56,776 bases of DNA from Gammaproteobacteria bacterium (GTDB taxonomy: Bacteria > Pseudomonadota > Gammaproteobacteria > JADZEE01). Position numbers and translations under genes: made by a program. The stretch spans positions 1-56,776 of the forward strand of contig JADZEE010000125.1 of the NCBI GenBank assembly GCA_020850735.1. Direction: 5' to 3'. Shown here piece after piece: positions 30,326 to 38,094 of the stretch (position 1 is its first letter; every line of letters starts with the position of its first letter). The notes under the pieces were generated by a model. That model saw only the letters and a program-made list of their open reading frames with translations, did no database searches and was not told where the DNA came from.

Positions 30326-31108
30326 TTACGGCGCGAGCGGACCGAACGCCCGGTAGGACCCGCGTGCACCGCCGTCGAGTCTGAAGGCGGTGCCGTTCAG
30401 GAACGCATTATCGCAGATGTGCAGCACCAGCTTGGCGAATACGGAAGGGTTCGCCAGGCGTTTCGGAAACGGCATGGAGTTCTCGATGGCGCGTCGGATC
30501 TCCGGCGGCAGACCATCCATCATGGGCGTGTCGATACCGGCCGGCGCGATGGCCAGCACGCGAATGCCCGCGTCGCCGAATTCCCGTGCCAGCGCAATGG
30601 TCAGACTGTGAACACCGCCCTTGGCGGCGGTGTAGGCAGTGGTGAATTCCGTGCCCTCGGTCGCGGCGATGGACGTGGTGTTGACGATGACCCCGCGTTC
30701 GCCGTCGGCGAGGGGGTCGAGGCCCATCATGTCCGACGCGGCGAGCCGGATCGTGTTGAAGGTGCCCGACAGGTTTACGGCGATGACTCGATTGAAATGT
30801 TCGAGCGGCATCGGCCCTTGCGGGCCGACCACCGGCGCGAAGTCGGGGATGCCCGCGCAGTTGACCAGGATCCGCGCCGGACCGAGCTGGCGGCGCACCT
30901 CATCGAATGCGCGTTCCGTGCTCGCGGCGTCGCTCACGTCGCAGGTGACGGCGACTCCGCCGATCCCTTTCGCCGTTGCGCGCACGACGTCCTCGCGCAA
31001 ATCGAGCAGGGCGACTCTTGCGCCCGCCGCGCCGAGGGCGGTGGCGGTCGCGGCACCCATGCCGGTAGCCGCGCCGGTCACGATCGCGATCTGTCCTTTG
31101 ACGTCCAT
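30326..31108 (-). CDS. SDR oxidoreductase (3-hydroxyacyl-CoA dehydrogenase type II-like)
   Basis: 260 residues. There is a cofactor loop TGAATGMG, NAD preference suggested by the Asp in LLDLRED, the NAG-like ILVNCAGIPDF, the Ser in NTTSIAATEG and the catalytic pair YTAAK. The sequence FNRVIAVNLSGTFNTIRLA and the length fit HSD17B10-like 3-hydroxyacyl-CoA or hydroxysteroid dehydrogenases. ATG 31108 follows CAGAGAGGCTG. It is divergent from the zinc MDR gene, with an operator between them. The open frame extends far upstream but only as antisense to the MDR gene. Confidence 0.9.
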   Translation of the reverse strand: MDVKGQIAIVTGAATGMGAATATALGAAGARVALLDLREDVVRATAKGIGGVAVTCDVSDAASTERAFDEVRRQLGPARILVNCAGIPDFAPVVGPQGPMPLEHFNRVIAVNLSGTFNTIRLAASDMMGLDPLADGERGVIVNTTSIAATEGTEFTTAYTAAKGGVHSLTIALAREFGDAGIRVLAIAPAGIDTPMMDGLPPEIRRAIENSMPFPKRLANPSVFAKLVLHICDNAFLNGTAFRLDGGARGSYRAFGPLAP

Positions 31109-31163
31109 TGGCAGCCTCTCTGTTTCCGGGGTTGATCGATATGATAATGATAAGTACGCTACA

Positions 31164-31180
31164 ATACTATTGAGTAGTAT
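31164..31180. promoter_or_regulatory. putative TetR-type operator A
   Basis: ATACTA-TTGAG-TAGTAT is a perfect inverted repeat with 6-bp arms and a 5-bp centre, in the 123-bp divergent promoter region between the SDR and zinc MDR genes. A very degenerate second copy may lie exactly 20 bp to the left (31144-31160). It shares its form with sites at 42537, 42557, 43539, 43559 and 52823. Confidence 0.6.
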
Positions 31181-31231
31181 CCGCCTGACCCCGCGGAGGG
31201 GGACCGGCATCGTGCTCGAGCGGGAGGACCG

Positions 31232-32296
31232 GTGAAAGCGCTGCGAGTCTATGGGAAACGGGATTTCCGCCTCGAGGACGTGGCCGAGCCGAGCCCGCGG
31301 TCCGGCGAGGTCAAGGTCAGAGTCGAGTACTGCGGCATCTGTGGCTCGGAGCTGCACGATTACGTCGATGGTCCGTCGCTGCTGCCCGTGGACAAACCGC
31401 ACCCGCAGACGGGCAAGCTGGCCCCGGTCATCGCCGGCCACGAGTTTTCCGCGCGCGTCGTCGAGCTCGGCGCGGGCGTCACCGGCATCACCGTCGGCGA
31501 CCGCGTCGTGGTACGGCCGACGATGCCGTGCTACCGCTGCCGGTACTGCCGGGAGGGTCGTTACATCCAGTGCGCCGTCCTGGCTTCGATTGGAGGCGCG
31601 GCGGATGGTGCCTACGCCGAGTACGTGGTCGCGCGCGAGGATTGCATCTACCGGCTGCCGGATGGCGTTTCCTACGAAGCCGGCGCGTACGCCGAGCCGC
31701 TCGCCTGCGCGGTGCGGGCGGTGCGCCGCAGTCGCATGGAACCCGGCGCCGTCGTGGCCGTGATTGGCGCCGGTCCGATCGGTCTGTTGACGATGCAGGT
31801 GGCGGCGGCCTGCGGCGCGCGGGCGGTCCACGTTTTCGAAACGATGCCGCCCAGGCGCGAGCTGGCCTTGCGCCTGGGCGCGACCACGGTTACCGATCCA
31901 CAGGCGCAGGAGCCGGGCCGGCACCTCGCGGCCCTGACCGAGGGACGGCGCGCCGACGTCGTTTTCGAGTGCGCGGGTACGGGCCCGGGCCTGCAGCTCG
32001 CCGACACGCTGTGTGGCCGCGGCGGCACGATCCTCGAGATGGGCGTGCAGCGCGCGCCGATCAGCTTCGACTTCTTCGCCCTGTTCATTCGCGAGAAGAC
32101 CATCATCACGAGCCAGGGCTATTGCAACGACGAGTTCGAAACCGCCATCGCTTTCATCAGCTCCGGCAAGGTGCGGGTCGAGCCGATGACCAGCGCGCGG
32201 ATCGCCCTCGAGGACGTGCTCGACGAAGGGTTCGAAGCCCTGCTCGGGCCCCGGCGCTCGTCGCACTGCAAGATCCTCGTTTCGCCCGCCGCATGA
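31232..32296 (+). CDS. zinc-dependent medium-chain dehydrogenase (butanediol/polyol dehydrogenase-like)
   Basis: 354 residues from a GTG preceded by GGGAGG. Catalytic zinc ligands are in EYCGICGSELHDY and IAGHEF. The structural zinc loop has four Cys (CYRCRYCREGRYIQC). The Rossmann motif is VIGAGPIGLLTMQ. Of MDR enzymes, it looks most like (R,R)-2,3-butanediol dehydrogenase, threonine dehydrogenase and L-iditol-type dehydrogenases. Given the AcoABC set in the same island, a role in making an alpha-hydroxyketone is possible, but this is inference. Confidence 0.88.
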   Translation: MKALRVYGKRDFRLEDVAEPSPRSGEVKVRVEYCGICGSELHDYVDGPSLLPVDKPHPQTGKLAPVIAGHEFSARVVELGAGVTGITVGDRVVVRPTMPCYRCRYCREGRYIQCAVLASIGGAADGAYAEYVVAREDCIYRLPDGVSYEAGAYAEPLACAVRAVRRSRMEPGAVVAVIGAGPIGLLTMQVAAACGARAVHVFETMPPRRELALRLGATTVTDPQAQEPGRHLAALTEGRRADVVFECAGTGPGLQLADTLCGRGGTILEMGVQRAPISFDFFALFIREKTIITSQGYCNDEFETAIAFISSGKVRVEPMTSARIALEDVLDEGFEALLGPRRSSHCKILVSPAA

Positions 32297-32390
32297 CGCA
32301 CCGGCGCACGCAGGGGATCCGTGCCGGACGCCTGCGCGCAGCCGTTCGGCCCCGGACCGGGCACTGCCGCCGGCGCCACGGACTCGCGTC

Positions 32391-34010
32391 ATGAACGGCG
32401 GCGCCGAAGCTCCGGACGCTCCCTCGGCCACGCGGCTGCGCGCGTTCATCGCGGCGGCCCGGGACCTGCTGGGCGGCGAACACGTGAGCACCGACCGCGA
32501 GGTGCTCGAGCTCTGTTCGGTGGATTTCAGCGAGCAGCGTCTGGCGACCGCCGGCGCCGTGATCCGACCCGGATCGACCGATGATGTCAGAAGCATCGTC
32601 CACCTGGCGCGCGAGCACGCCGTGCCGCTGGTGCCGCGTGGCGCGAGCATGTCCTATACCCTGGGCACGATTCCGAAACGCGCGGGATCCGCCGTCGTCG
32701 ACATGACGCGCATGAACCGCATCCTCAGGATCGATCTCGATGATCTCAATATTCTCGTCGAGCCCGGCGTCACCTGGGCGCAGCTACGCGCTGCGCTCGC
32801 CGACTGCGACTACGAGATCCCGTTTCACGGGACCTTTTCGGGCATCCGCGCGACCGTCGGCGGCGGGCTGGGCAACTGGGCGGTCGGCTGGGGCAAGGGC
32901 GACATCACCGACTATCTGCTCGGCATCGAGATCGTGCTGCCGGACGGACGCCTGCTGCACACCGGCGCGCTGGCGACGAATGCCGCGCATCCGGGTCTGA
33001 CCTGCTACGGGCCGGATCTCACTCGCGTTTTCGTCAATGACGGCGGCAGCCTGGGCATCAAGACCAAGGCATGTTTTCGCCTCGAACGAAAAGCCGGCGG
33101 GACGGCCTATCGCGCCTGGGGATTCAGCGGCGACGACGCGGCGTTGACACTCATGTGCGAGATTGCGCGCCTGGGCGTCGCGACCGATCTGTTCGTGTTC
33201 GGGCCGTATCACCACGAAGTGTTCCGCAAGCGGCCCCGCCCGTCCCCGCAGGACGCACGCGCGATGCTGCGGGCGGTGGCGCGCGGATCTTCCGGTGCCC
33301 GCAACGGGATCCGCAACGTGATCGATCTGCTGCGCGGCGGCAAGCTCGGTTTTCTGGCGCGCTGGCCGTGGTCCGTTCAGGTCATCGTCGATGGCGTCAA
33401 CCAGGCGGCCGCCGACGCGTCGATGCGCGCGGTACGCCGCGCCGCCCGGCGCTGCGGTGGCGCGCCGATCCCGCCGTCGCTGGTCATCGCGATGCGGTGC
33501 ATGCCGTTCGCACCGATCGACGATCTCATCGTCGGCGTCGAGGGCGAGAGCTGTTTTCCGAGCAACTGCACGGTCGCGCTGTCACAGGGAATGGAGGTCA
33601 AGCGTGCCCTGGATGCGTTTTTCGACGAGCATGCCGAGCTCATGCGCGCGCACGGCCTGAGCACCTCGCGCCTGTACCTGAGCGTGCGCAACGCATTCGG
33701 CGTCGAGCCGATCATCTATTGGAAGGACCGGATGAATCCGCTCCGGCGCAGCATCCTGAACGACGAACGCCGCCGCAGGTTCGCGGATCTCGCGGAAAAC
33801 CCACCCGCGCGGGAGGCAGCGATTGCCCTGCGCCGCAAGATGGTGACCGAAGTGTTCGCCCCGTTCCAGCCGACCCACGTGCAGGTCGGCAAGTATTATC
33901 CGTTACGCGAGGCGCGCGCCGGGACCGACAGCTGGAGTGTGCTCGAGGACCTCAAGAACGTGGTCGATCCCGCGCGCTTGATGAACCCGGGAGCGCTCGG
34001 TCTGGACTGA
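32391..34010 (+). CDS. FAD-linked oxidase (GlcD / VAO-type)
   Basis: 539 residues. The PCMH-type FAD domain runs from PGSTDDVRSIVHLAREHAVPLVPRGASMS through ILVEPGVTW and GTFSGIRATVGGGLGNWAVGWG to NDGGSLGIKTKACFRL. The C-terminal substrate domain ends VDPARLMNPGAL, the usual close of glycolate/lactate-oxidase-type and vanillyl-alcohol-oxidase-type enzymes. It probably oxidises a hydroxy acid or an alcohol. It follows the MDR gene and precedes the thiolase/DUF35 pair on the same strand with short gaps, so they are likely one operon. Confidence 0.85.
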   Translation: MNGGAEAPDAPSATRLRAFIAAARDLLGGEHVSTDREVLELCSVDFSEQRLATAGAVIRPGSTDDVRSIVHLAREHAVPLVPRGASMSYTLGTIPKRAGSAVVDMTRMNRILRIDLDDLNILVEPGVTWAQLRAALADCDYEIPFHGTFSGIRATVGGGLGNWAVGWGKGDITDYLLGIEIVLPDGRLLHTGALATNAAHPGLTCYGPDLTRVFVNDGGSLGIKTKACFRLERKAGGTAYRAWGFSGDDAALTLMCEIARLGVATDLFVFGPYHHEVFRKRPRPSPQDARAMLRAVARGSSGARNGIRNVIDLLRGGKLGFLARWPWSVQVIVDGVNQAAADASMRAVRRAARRCGGAPIPPSLVIAMRCMPFAPIDDLIVGVEGESCFPSNCTVALSQGMEVKRALDAFFDEHAELMRAHGLSTSRLYLSVRNAFGVEPIIYWKDRMNPLRRSILNDERRRRFADLAENPPAREAAIALRRKMVTEVFAPFQPTHVQVGKYYPLREARAGTDSWSVLEDLKNVVDPARLMNPGALGLD

Positions 34011-34032
34011 TTACCGGGCGGGGACGAGGAAC

Positions 34033-35202
34033 ATGGACAATTCACCTGCGATTGCCGCCGCTTTCGAGATGCGCCCGGGGCGATATCCCGAGCACTCCAC
34101 GCTGGATCTCTACCGTGAGGTGCTGCTGGGACTGTTCGCGGCGTGGAGCATGGACCCCGCGGATATCGACGGTCTGCTCGTGCCCCCGGGCGACATGGCG
34201 GCCGAGCGACCCGACATACTGATGCACGAGAAGCTCCTCGACGAGCTCGGTATCCGGTCCGCGCTGTCGGAGACGCTGTTCGCCGGCGGCGCCTCCTACG
34301 GCCTGATGATTCAGCGCGCGGCGCTGGCGATCGCGGCGGGTCGTGCGCGCGCGGTGCTGTGCGTGGGCGCGGGCAAGTTTCCCAAGTCGGACGCCGGGGT
34401 CAGGCGCAGCATGGCCAAGATTTTCCACCCCGAGTTCGAGCTGCCCTACGGACCGACCATCCCGGCGATGTACGGGTTGATTGCGACGCGACACATGGCC
34501 GTGTACGGGACGACACCCGAGCAGCTGGCGGCCGTGGCGGTCGCGGCGCGCCAGTGGGCGTTGCTGCATCCGGATGCCTATATGCGCAAGCGGGGTGCGA
34601 TATCCGTGCAGGCGGTGCTGGATTCGCCGCTCATCGCCTCGCCCTTCCATCTGCTCGATTGCTCCGTGCCGGTCGAGGGGGGCGGAGCCGTGCTGGTCGC
34701 GTCGGGCGACGTGGCACGGCGGATCAATCCGCAACCGGCGTACATCCGCGGCATGGGCGAGTGTCACTCGCACGGTTTTCAGAGCCAGGCGCCGACGTTC
34801 GACGGTTCGGTGGGCGCACGGGAGGCGGGCAGGCAGGCATTTCGCATGGCGAGGATCGGCCCCGAGACCATCGACGTGGTCCAGATCTACGACGCGTTCA
34901 CGATGATGCCCATCGTCTGTCTCGAGGAACTCGGGTTCTGCGCCAGGGGACGAGGCGGCGAGCTGGTGGCGTCGGGGGCCACGTCGCCCGGTGGTGAGTT
35001 GCCGATGAACACCTACGGCGGCCTGCTGTCATTCGGTCACGTCGGCGATGCTTCCGGTATGTCGATGATCGTCGAGGGTTGCCTGCAGGTGATGGGCAGA
35101 GCGGGTGAGCGGCAGATAGCCGATGCCGGTACGGCGCTCGTGCACTCGTACGGCGGCATGCAGACGGATCACAGCACGCTGATCCTGTCACGAGAGGTGT
35201 GA
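34033..35202 (+). CDS. thiolase-fold lipid-transfer protein / Ltp2-like aldolase
   Basis: 389 residues of thiolase fold. Where thiolases have the nucleophilic Cys (NxxCASG) this protein has LFAGGASYG, so it cannot be a normal Claisen thiolase. It keeps VQIYDAFTMMPIV (Tyr286 in the YD-FT motif of SCP-x/Ltp proteins) and NTYGGLLSFGHVGDASGM. In steroid degradation Ltp2 pairs with a DUF35 protein (ChsH2) to cleave a beta-hydroxyacyl-CoA by retro-aldol reaction. The next gene encodes exactly such a DUF35 partner. An acetyl-CoA acetyltransferase annotation would miss the absent Cys. Confidence 0.88.
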   Translation: MDNSPAIAAAFEMRPGRYPEHSTLDLYREVLLGLFAAWSMDPADIDGLLVPPGDMAAERPDILMHEKLLDELGIRSALSETLFAGGASYGLMIQRAALAIAAGRARAVLCVGAGKFPKSDAGVRRSMAKIFHPEFELPYGPTIPAMYGLIATRHMAVYGTTPEQLAAVAVAARQWALLHPDAYMRKRGAISVQAVLDSPLIASPFHLLDCSVPVEGGGAVLVASGDVARRINPQPAYIRGMGECHSHGFQSQAPTFDGSVGAREAGRQAFRMARIGPETIDVVQIYDAFTMMPIVCLEELGFCARGRGGELVASGATSPGGELPMNTYGGLLSFGHVGDASGMSMIVEGCLQVMGRAGERQIADAGTALVHSYGGMQTDHSTLILSREV

Positions 35203-35204
35203 CG

Positions 35205-35627
35205 ATGGACGAGAAACCGGTACCGCAGGCGTCTCGCGGCACGGCGACTTACTGGGAGAACGCGGCGCATGGCCGGCTCGCGCTGCAGATCTGTCCCGCC
35301 TGCGACCAGCACGTGTTCTATCCCAGGCGCTGGTGCCCGCGCTGCTTCGGGCGCGATCTGCAATGGCGCGAGGCATGCGGGCGGGGCGAGATCCATACGT
35401 ACTCGGTGATCTGCGCAGCGCCGGGGGTGGGATTCGAGGACGCGGCGCCGTACGTACTGGCCGTCATCGAGCTCGAGGAAGGGCCGCGGATGATGGCCAA
35501 CGTGATCGCCTGCCCGGCGGACGCGGTGCACGTCGGGCTTCGCGTCGAGGTGGTGTTCGAGGCGCGTGGCGGCATGCATTTGCCACAGTTCAGGCCCGTG
35601 GCCGCGGATCGGGGGGGCGGAGTCTAG
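35205..35627 (+). CDS. DUF35 / OB-fold zinc-ribbon acyl-CoA-associated protein
   Basis: 140 residues. The N-terminal helix TYWENAAHGRLALQ is followed by a zinc ribbon (CPACDQHVFYPRRWCPRC, four Cys). An OB-fold follows (GRGEIHTYSVICAAPGVGFEDAAPYVLAVIEL, and GLRVEVVFE). DUF35 proteins form obligate complexes with thiolase-fold partners. Here the ATG lies two bases after the stop of the Ltp2-like gene and follows GAGAGG, so the two are co-translated. Together they are a likely aldolase of the Ltp2-ChsH2 type. Confidence 0.9.
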   Translation: MDEKPVPQASRGTATYWENAAHGRLALQICPACDQHVFYPRRWCPRCFGRDLQWREACGRGEIHTYSVICAAPGVGFEDAAPYVLAVIELEEGPRMMANVIACPADAVHVGLRVEVVFEARGGMHLPQFRPVAADRGGGV

Positions 35628-35695
35628 GCCCGGTGCCGCCCGCGGACCGGGATCCCGGCCACGGCGCACAGGTCCGCGCCGCGCCCGCCGGTGGC

Positions 35696-36355
35696 TCAGG
35701 GTGCGAACGGCCTCGCCAGCAATCCCTGCAAATGCGCCCGCTCGGCGTCGAGGAACGCGAGCAGCATCGCCGCCAGGACGGCAAAGGGCTCGGCGTCCGG
35801 CGTTTGCGTGAGCTGGGCCGCCAGCTTCGGCAACCACGCGCGCAGGTGACGGTCGATGAAATCCCGCTGGCCGCGCACGAGCGCCGCGGGATCGCCGGGC
35901 AATCCGGTCTCGAGAAACGTCAGGTAATGGAGGAGCTCGAGCTCGACGACCAGGTGGTCGGGCCAGAGCCGCTCCGTATGGCCTTCGTAGCGCAGGCCGA
36001 AATGATCGTAAAACCTGATCAGCTCCTCCCATAATTTCATCTTCGGCACGGCGCTGAACGCCGACTCGTGCAGCGAAAGGGCTCCGCGTCCGGACTCGAA
36101 CAGCGCCGTATATCGCAGGTGCAGGTCGGCGCGCGCGGGCGCCCGCAGCGGCACCCCGCCTGTAAACGTCAGCGCATAGGGCAGGGCACCGGCGGCCCGT
36201 TCGAGCGCTCCGGGTTCCGGCACGGGATCGGACGCACCCGGGTCCGCGCGTTCAGGATGCGTGAAGGCGACGCTGAACAGCCGGTACAGGTTCGAGCGTG
36301 CCGCCGCTCCCGTTCGCTGCGGTTCGATCGGAACGGTCAGCTGCGCGCCGGCCAC
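35696..36355 (-). CDS. TorD/DmsD-family chaperone for the molybdoenzyme
   Basis: About 219 residues from a GTG four bases after the gamma-subunit stop. The all-helical sequence (SNLYRLFSVAFTHPE near the start, LHESAFSAVPKMKLWEELIRFYDHFGLRYEGHTERLWPDHLVVELELLHYL in the middle) has the LxVELE(F/L)xxYL-type motif of TorD/NarJ-like chaperones. These fold the alpha subunit and check cofactor insertion before Tat export. As the last gene of the alpha-beta-gamma set it corresponds to the delta gene of ethylbenzene, chlorate or selenate enzymes. Confidence 0.85.
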   Translation of the reverse strand: MAGAQLTVPIEPQRTGAAARSNLYRLFSVAFTHPERADPGASDPVPEPGALERAAGALPYALTFTGGVPLRAPARADLHLRYTALFESGRGALSLHESAFSAVPKMKLWEELIRFYDHFGLRYEGHTERLWPDHLVVELELLHYLTFLETGLPGDPAALVRGQRDFIDRHLRAWLPKLAAQLTQTPDAEPFAVLAAMLLAFLDAERAHLQGLLARPFAP

Positions 36356-36359
36356 CGAC

Positions 36360-37004
36360 CTAGGTCCCGACGTGCAGCGGCATGAACTCGCCGGAAACCG
36401 ACTTGCGTCCCGAGCGGTCCCGGTTGCGCCCCTCCCATACCGCGAAAGCAATCGCTGTACTCTTGCCGGGCACGAACGTGATGCTGTTCCCGGCGCCGGA
36501 CAGGGGGCGGCGGAATATCACCTGCCACCTCCCGCCCGCGTATCCGGCGCTTACCGACAGCCCGGTCGCTTCTGCGGTGCGGCGGTCGGTCGTGCCGAAA
36601 CCCTCGGCAATCACGTCGTAGGGGTCCTGCTTGCCGGCCTTCCAGTACCAGGCGTTCGTCGGTTTGCCCGCAGCGCCCATGGTCATGGCGTTTGCGTCGC
36701 GTGCGAGCGGGAACAAGGCCGCAGCGCCATCGACGAACTGGTCGAGATCGCGGATCGCGTCACTCGGTTCAGCAACGGCCCAGGACAATCGCAATGCGAT
36801 TGCCTCGCCATTGTGCAACGCCGCGACCTGCACGGAGCGCACGCGCCCGTGGTCCGCGCTCAGCGTGAGAAAGGCCGACACGTCCCGAGTCAACGCGACC
36901 GGCGCGGGTGCCAGCGGCACCGCTTCCCCCGGGATGCCGTTCCATACCGCCGCGCCGGGGTCCGATAACGTGTTGTTCGCAGCCGATACTTTCACGACCT
37001 TCAT
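36360..37004 (-). CDS. type II DMSO-reductase-family gamma subunit (haem b)
   Basis: 214 residues in the EbdC/DdhC/SerC/ClrC family: beta-rich, with ALHNGEAIALRLSWAVAEPSD near the middle, DAIRDLDQFVDGAAALFPL, and NAMTMGAAGKPTNAWYWKAG. The Met in this last segment and the Lys in FVPGKSTAIAF are candidate axial ligands to haem b, as in ethylbenzene dehydrogenase. No signal peptide is visible; it may be carried to the periplasm with the Tat-exported alpha/beta dimer. The start overlaps the beta-subunit stop (ATGA). Confidence 0.88.
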   Translation of the reverse strand: MKVVKVSAANNTLSDPGAAVWNGIPGEAVPLAPAPVALTRDVSAFLTLSADHGRVRSVQVAALHNGEAIALRLSWAVAEPSDAIRDLDQFVDGAAALFPLARDANAMTMGAAGKPTNAWYWKAGKQDPYDVIAEGFGTTDRRTAEATGLSVSAGYAGGRWQVIFRRPLSGAGNSITFVPGKSTAIAFAVWEGRNRDRSGRKSVSGEFMPLHVGT

Positions 37005-38083
37005 TTCGGCTTGCCCCCTGTCCCGGCGACGTGCGGCTCCAGCGGCGCCGCGGTGAACTCGGCGTAGCGATCCTCCCAGGTCCGGCTGATGAGGATGTCC
37101 ATCAGCTCGGAGTCCTCGCGCCGGCGCTTCTTCTCACGCTCGTCGGCGAGAACCTTCAGCGCCCGGTGCACGTCCGGTCCGAACAGTTCCTCGAGCAGCG
37201 CCAGCGGGATCCGCATCTGCTCCGTGAGAGAGCCGTCGCCCGCGTAGGCGAACGGTGACCAGGGCGGTACGTAATAGACGTTCGGCTCGGTTCCGTATTC
37301 GGGATGCAGCGGCAACGCGACCCGCCACTTGCGGACCAGCTGGTGGACCTGGCCGTCCTCATCGTCCAGGAAACCAAACGCGCGCGTGCGACCCGGGCAT
37401 TGCCGGTTGCAGGCAGGCGCCACGTGCTTCTCGACGCGCGGAAAACACAGGATGCACTTTTCGCTCTTCTCGGTCACCGGGTTGAAGTAGATGGCCTTGT
37501 AGGGACAGGCCTCGATGCAGTGCCGGTGACCGCGGCAACGCTCCTGATCCAGGAGCACGATGCCGTCCTCGTCCCGCTTGTAGAGCGCATTGTTGGGGCA
37601 CGCATCGATGCACGCTGGATGCGTGCAGTGGTTACACATGCGCGGAAGATAGAAGCGAAAGGCGTTCGGAAACTCACCGCCGCCGCTATCCTCGTCCCAG
37701 TTGTAGCCCCACTCCGGTGGTTTCCCGTCGCTGCCCACGGGATGCATCCAGACGCTGCTGCCTTTGCCTTCGTACAGCACTGCGTCGTGGTTGAACCGGA
37801 AGCTGTCGCCGCAGTCCGCCATCGTGGTCAGCGCACCGGTTTGCGGCACACCGTCCCGAAAGCCGCCGCCCTTGTGCTCGTAATCGCGCGGATACCCCTT
37901 GCCCGGATAGGTAGTGACGTTCATCCAGCGCATGTGATCCGTACCTTCGCGAACGGTCCACAGGTTCTTGCACGCGACGACGCAGGTCTGGCAGCCCATG
38001 CATTTGTTGAGATCGATCACCGTCGCGAGCTGCCGCTTCGACGCTCGGAGCTCGCCTTTCGTGCCATTCGGCGCATAGGTCAT
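37001..38083 (-). CDS. type II DMSO-reductase-family beta subunit (iron-sulfur)
   Basis: 360 residues with the four cluster motifs of NarH/EbdB proteins: CMGCQTCVVAC, CNHCTHPACIDAC, CRGHRHCIEAC and CILC with distal ACNRQC. In the third motif the second Cys is replaced by His. The corresponding position is a non-Cys residue in the [3Fe-4S] site of NarH, so three [4Fe-4S] and one [3Fe-4S] cluster are expected. It relays electrons from the molybdenum site to the haem. GAGGAG lies before ATG 38083, eleven bases after the alpha stop. Confidence 0.93.
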   Translation of the reverse strand: MTYAPNGTKGELRASKRQLATVIDLNKCMGCQTCVVACKNLWTVREGTDHMRWMNVTTYPGKGYPRDYEHKGGGFRDGVPQTGALTTMADCGDSFRFNHDAVLYEGKGSSVWMHPVGSDGKPPEWGYNWDEDSGGGEFPNAFRFYLPRMCNHCTHPACIDACPNNALYKRDEDGIVLLDQERCRGHRHCIEACPYKAIYFNPVTEKSEKCILCFPRVEKHVAPACNRQCPGRTRAFGFLDDEDGQVHQLVRKWRVALPLHPEYGTEPNVYYVPPWSPFAYAGDGSLTEQMRIPLALLEELFGPDVHRALKVLADEREKKRRREDSELMDILISRTWEDRYAEFTAAPLEPHVAGTGGKPK

Positions 38084-38094
38084 TTCCGGACTCC

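Noticed and set aside
31133..31156. Fur box in the SDR/MDR divergent promoter (GATATGATAATGATAAG)
   Set aside because: Only two direct GATAA-like hexamers are present, with no inverted arm, and neither gene is iron-related. A degenerate second copy of the operator (31144-31160) is an equally weak reading.
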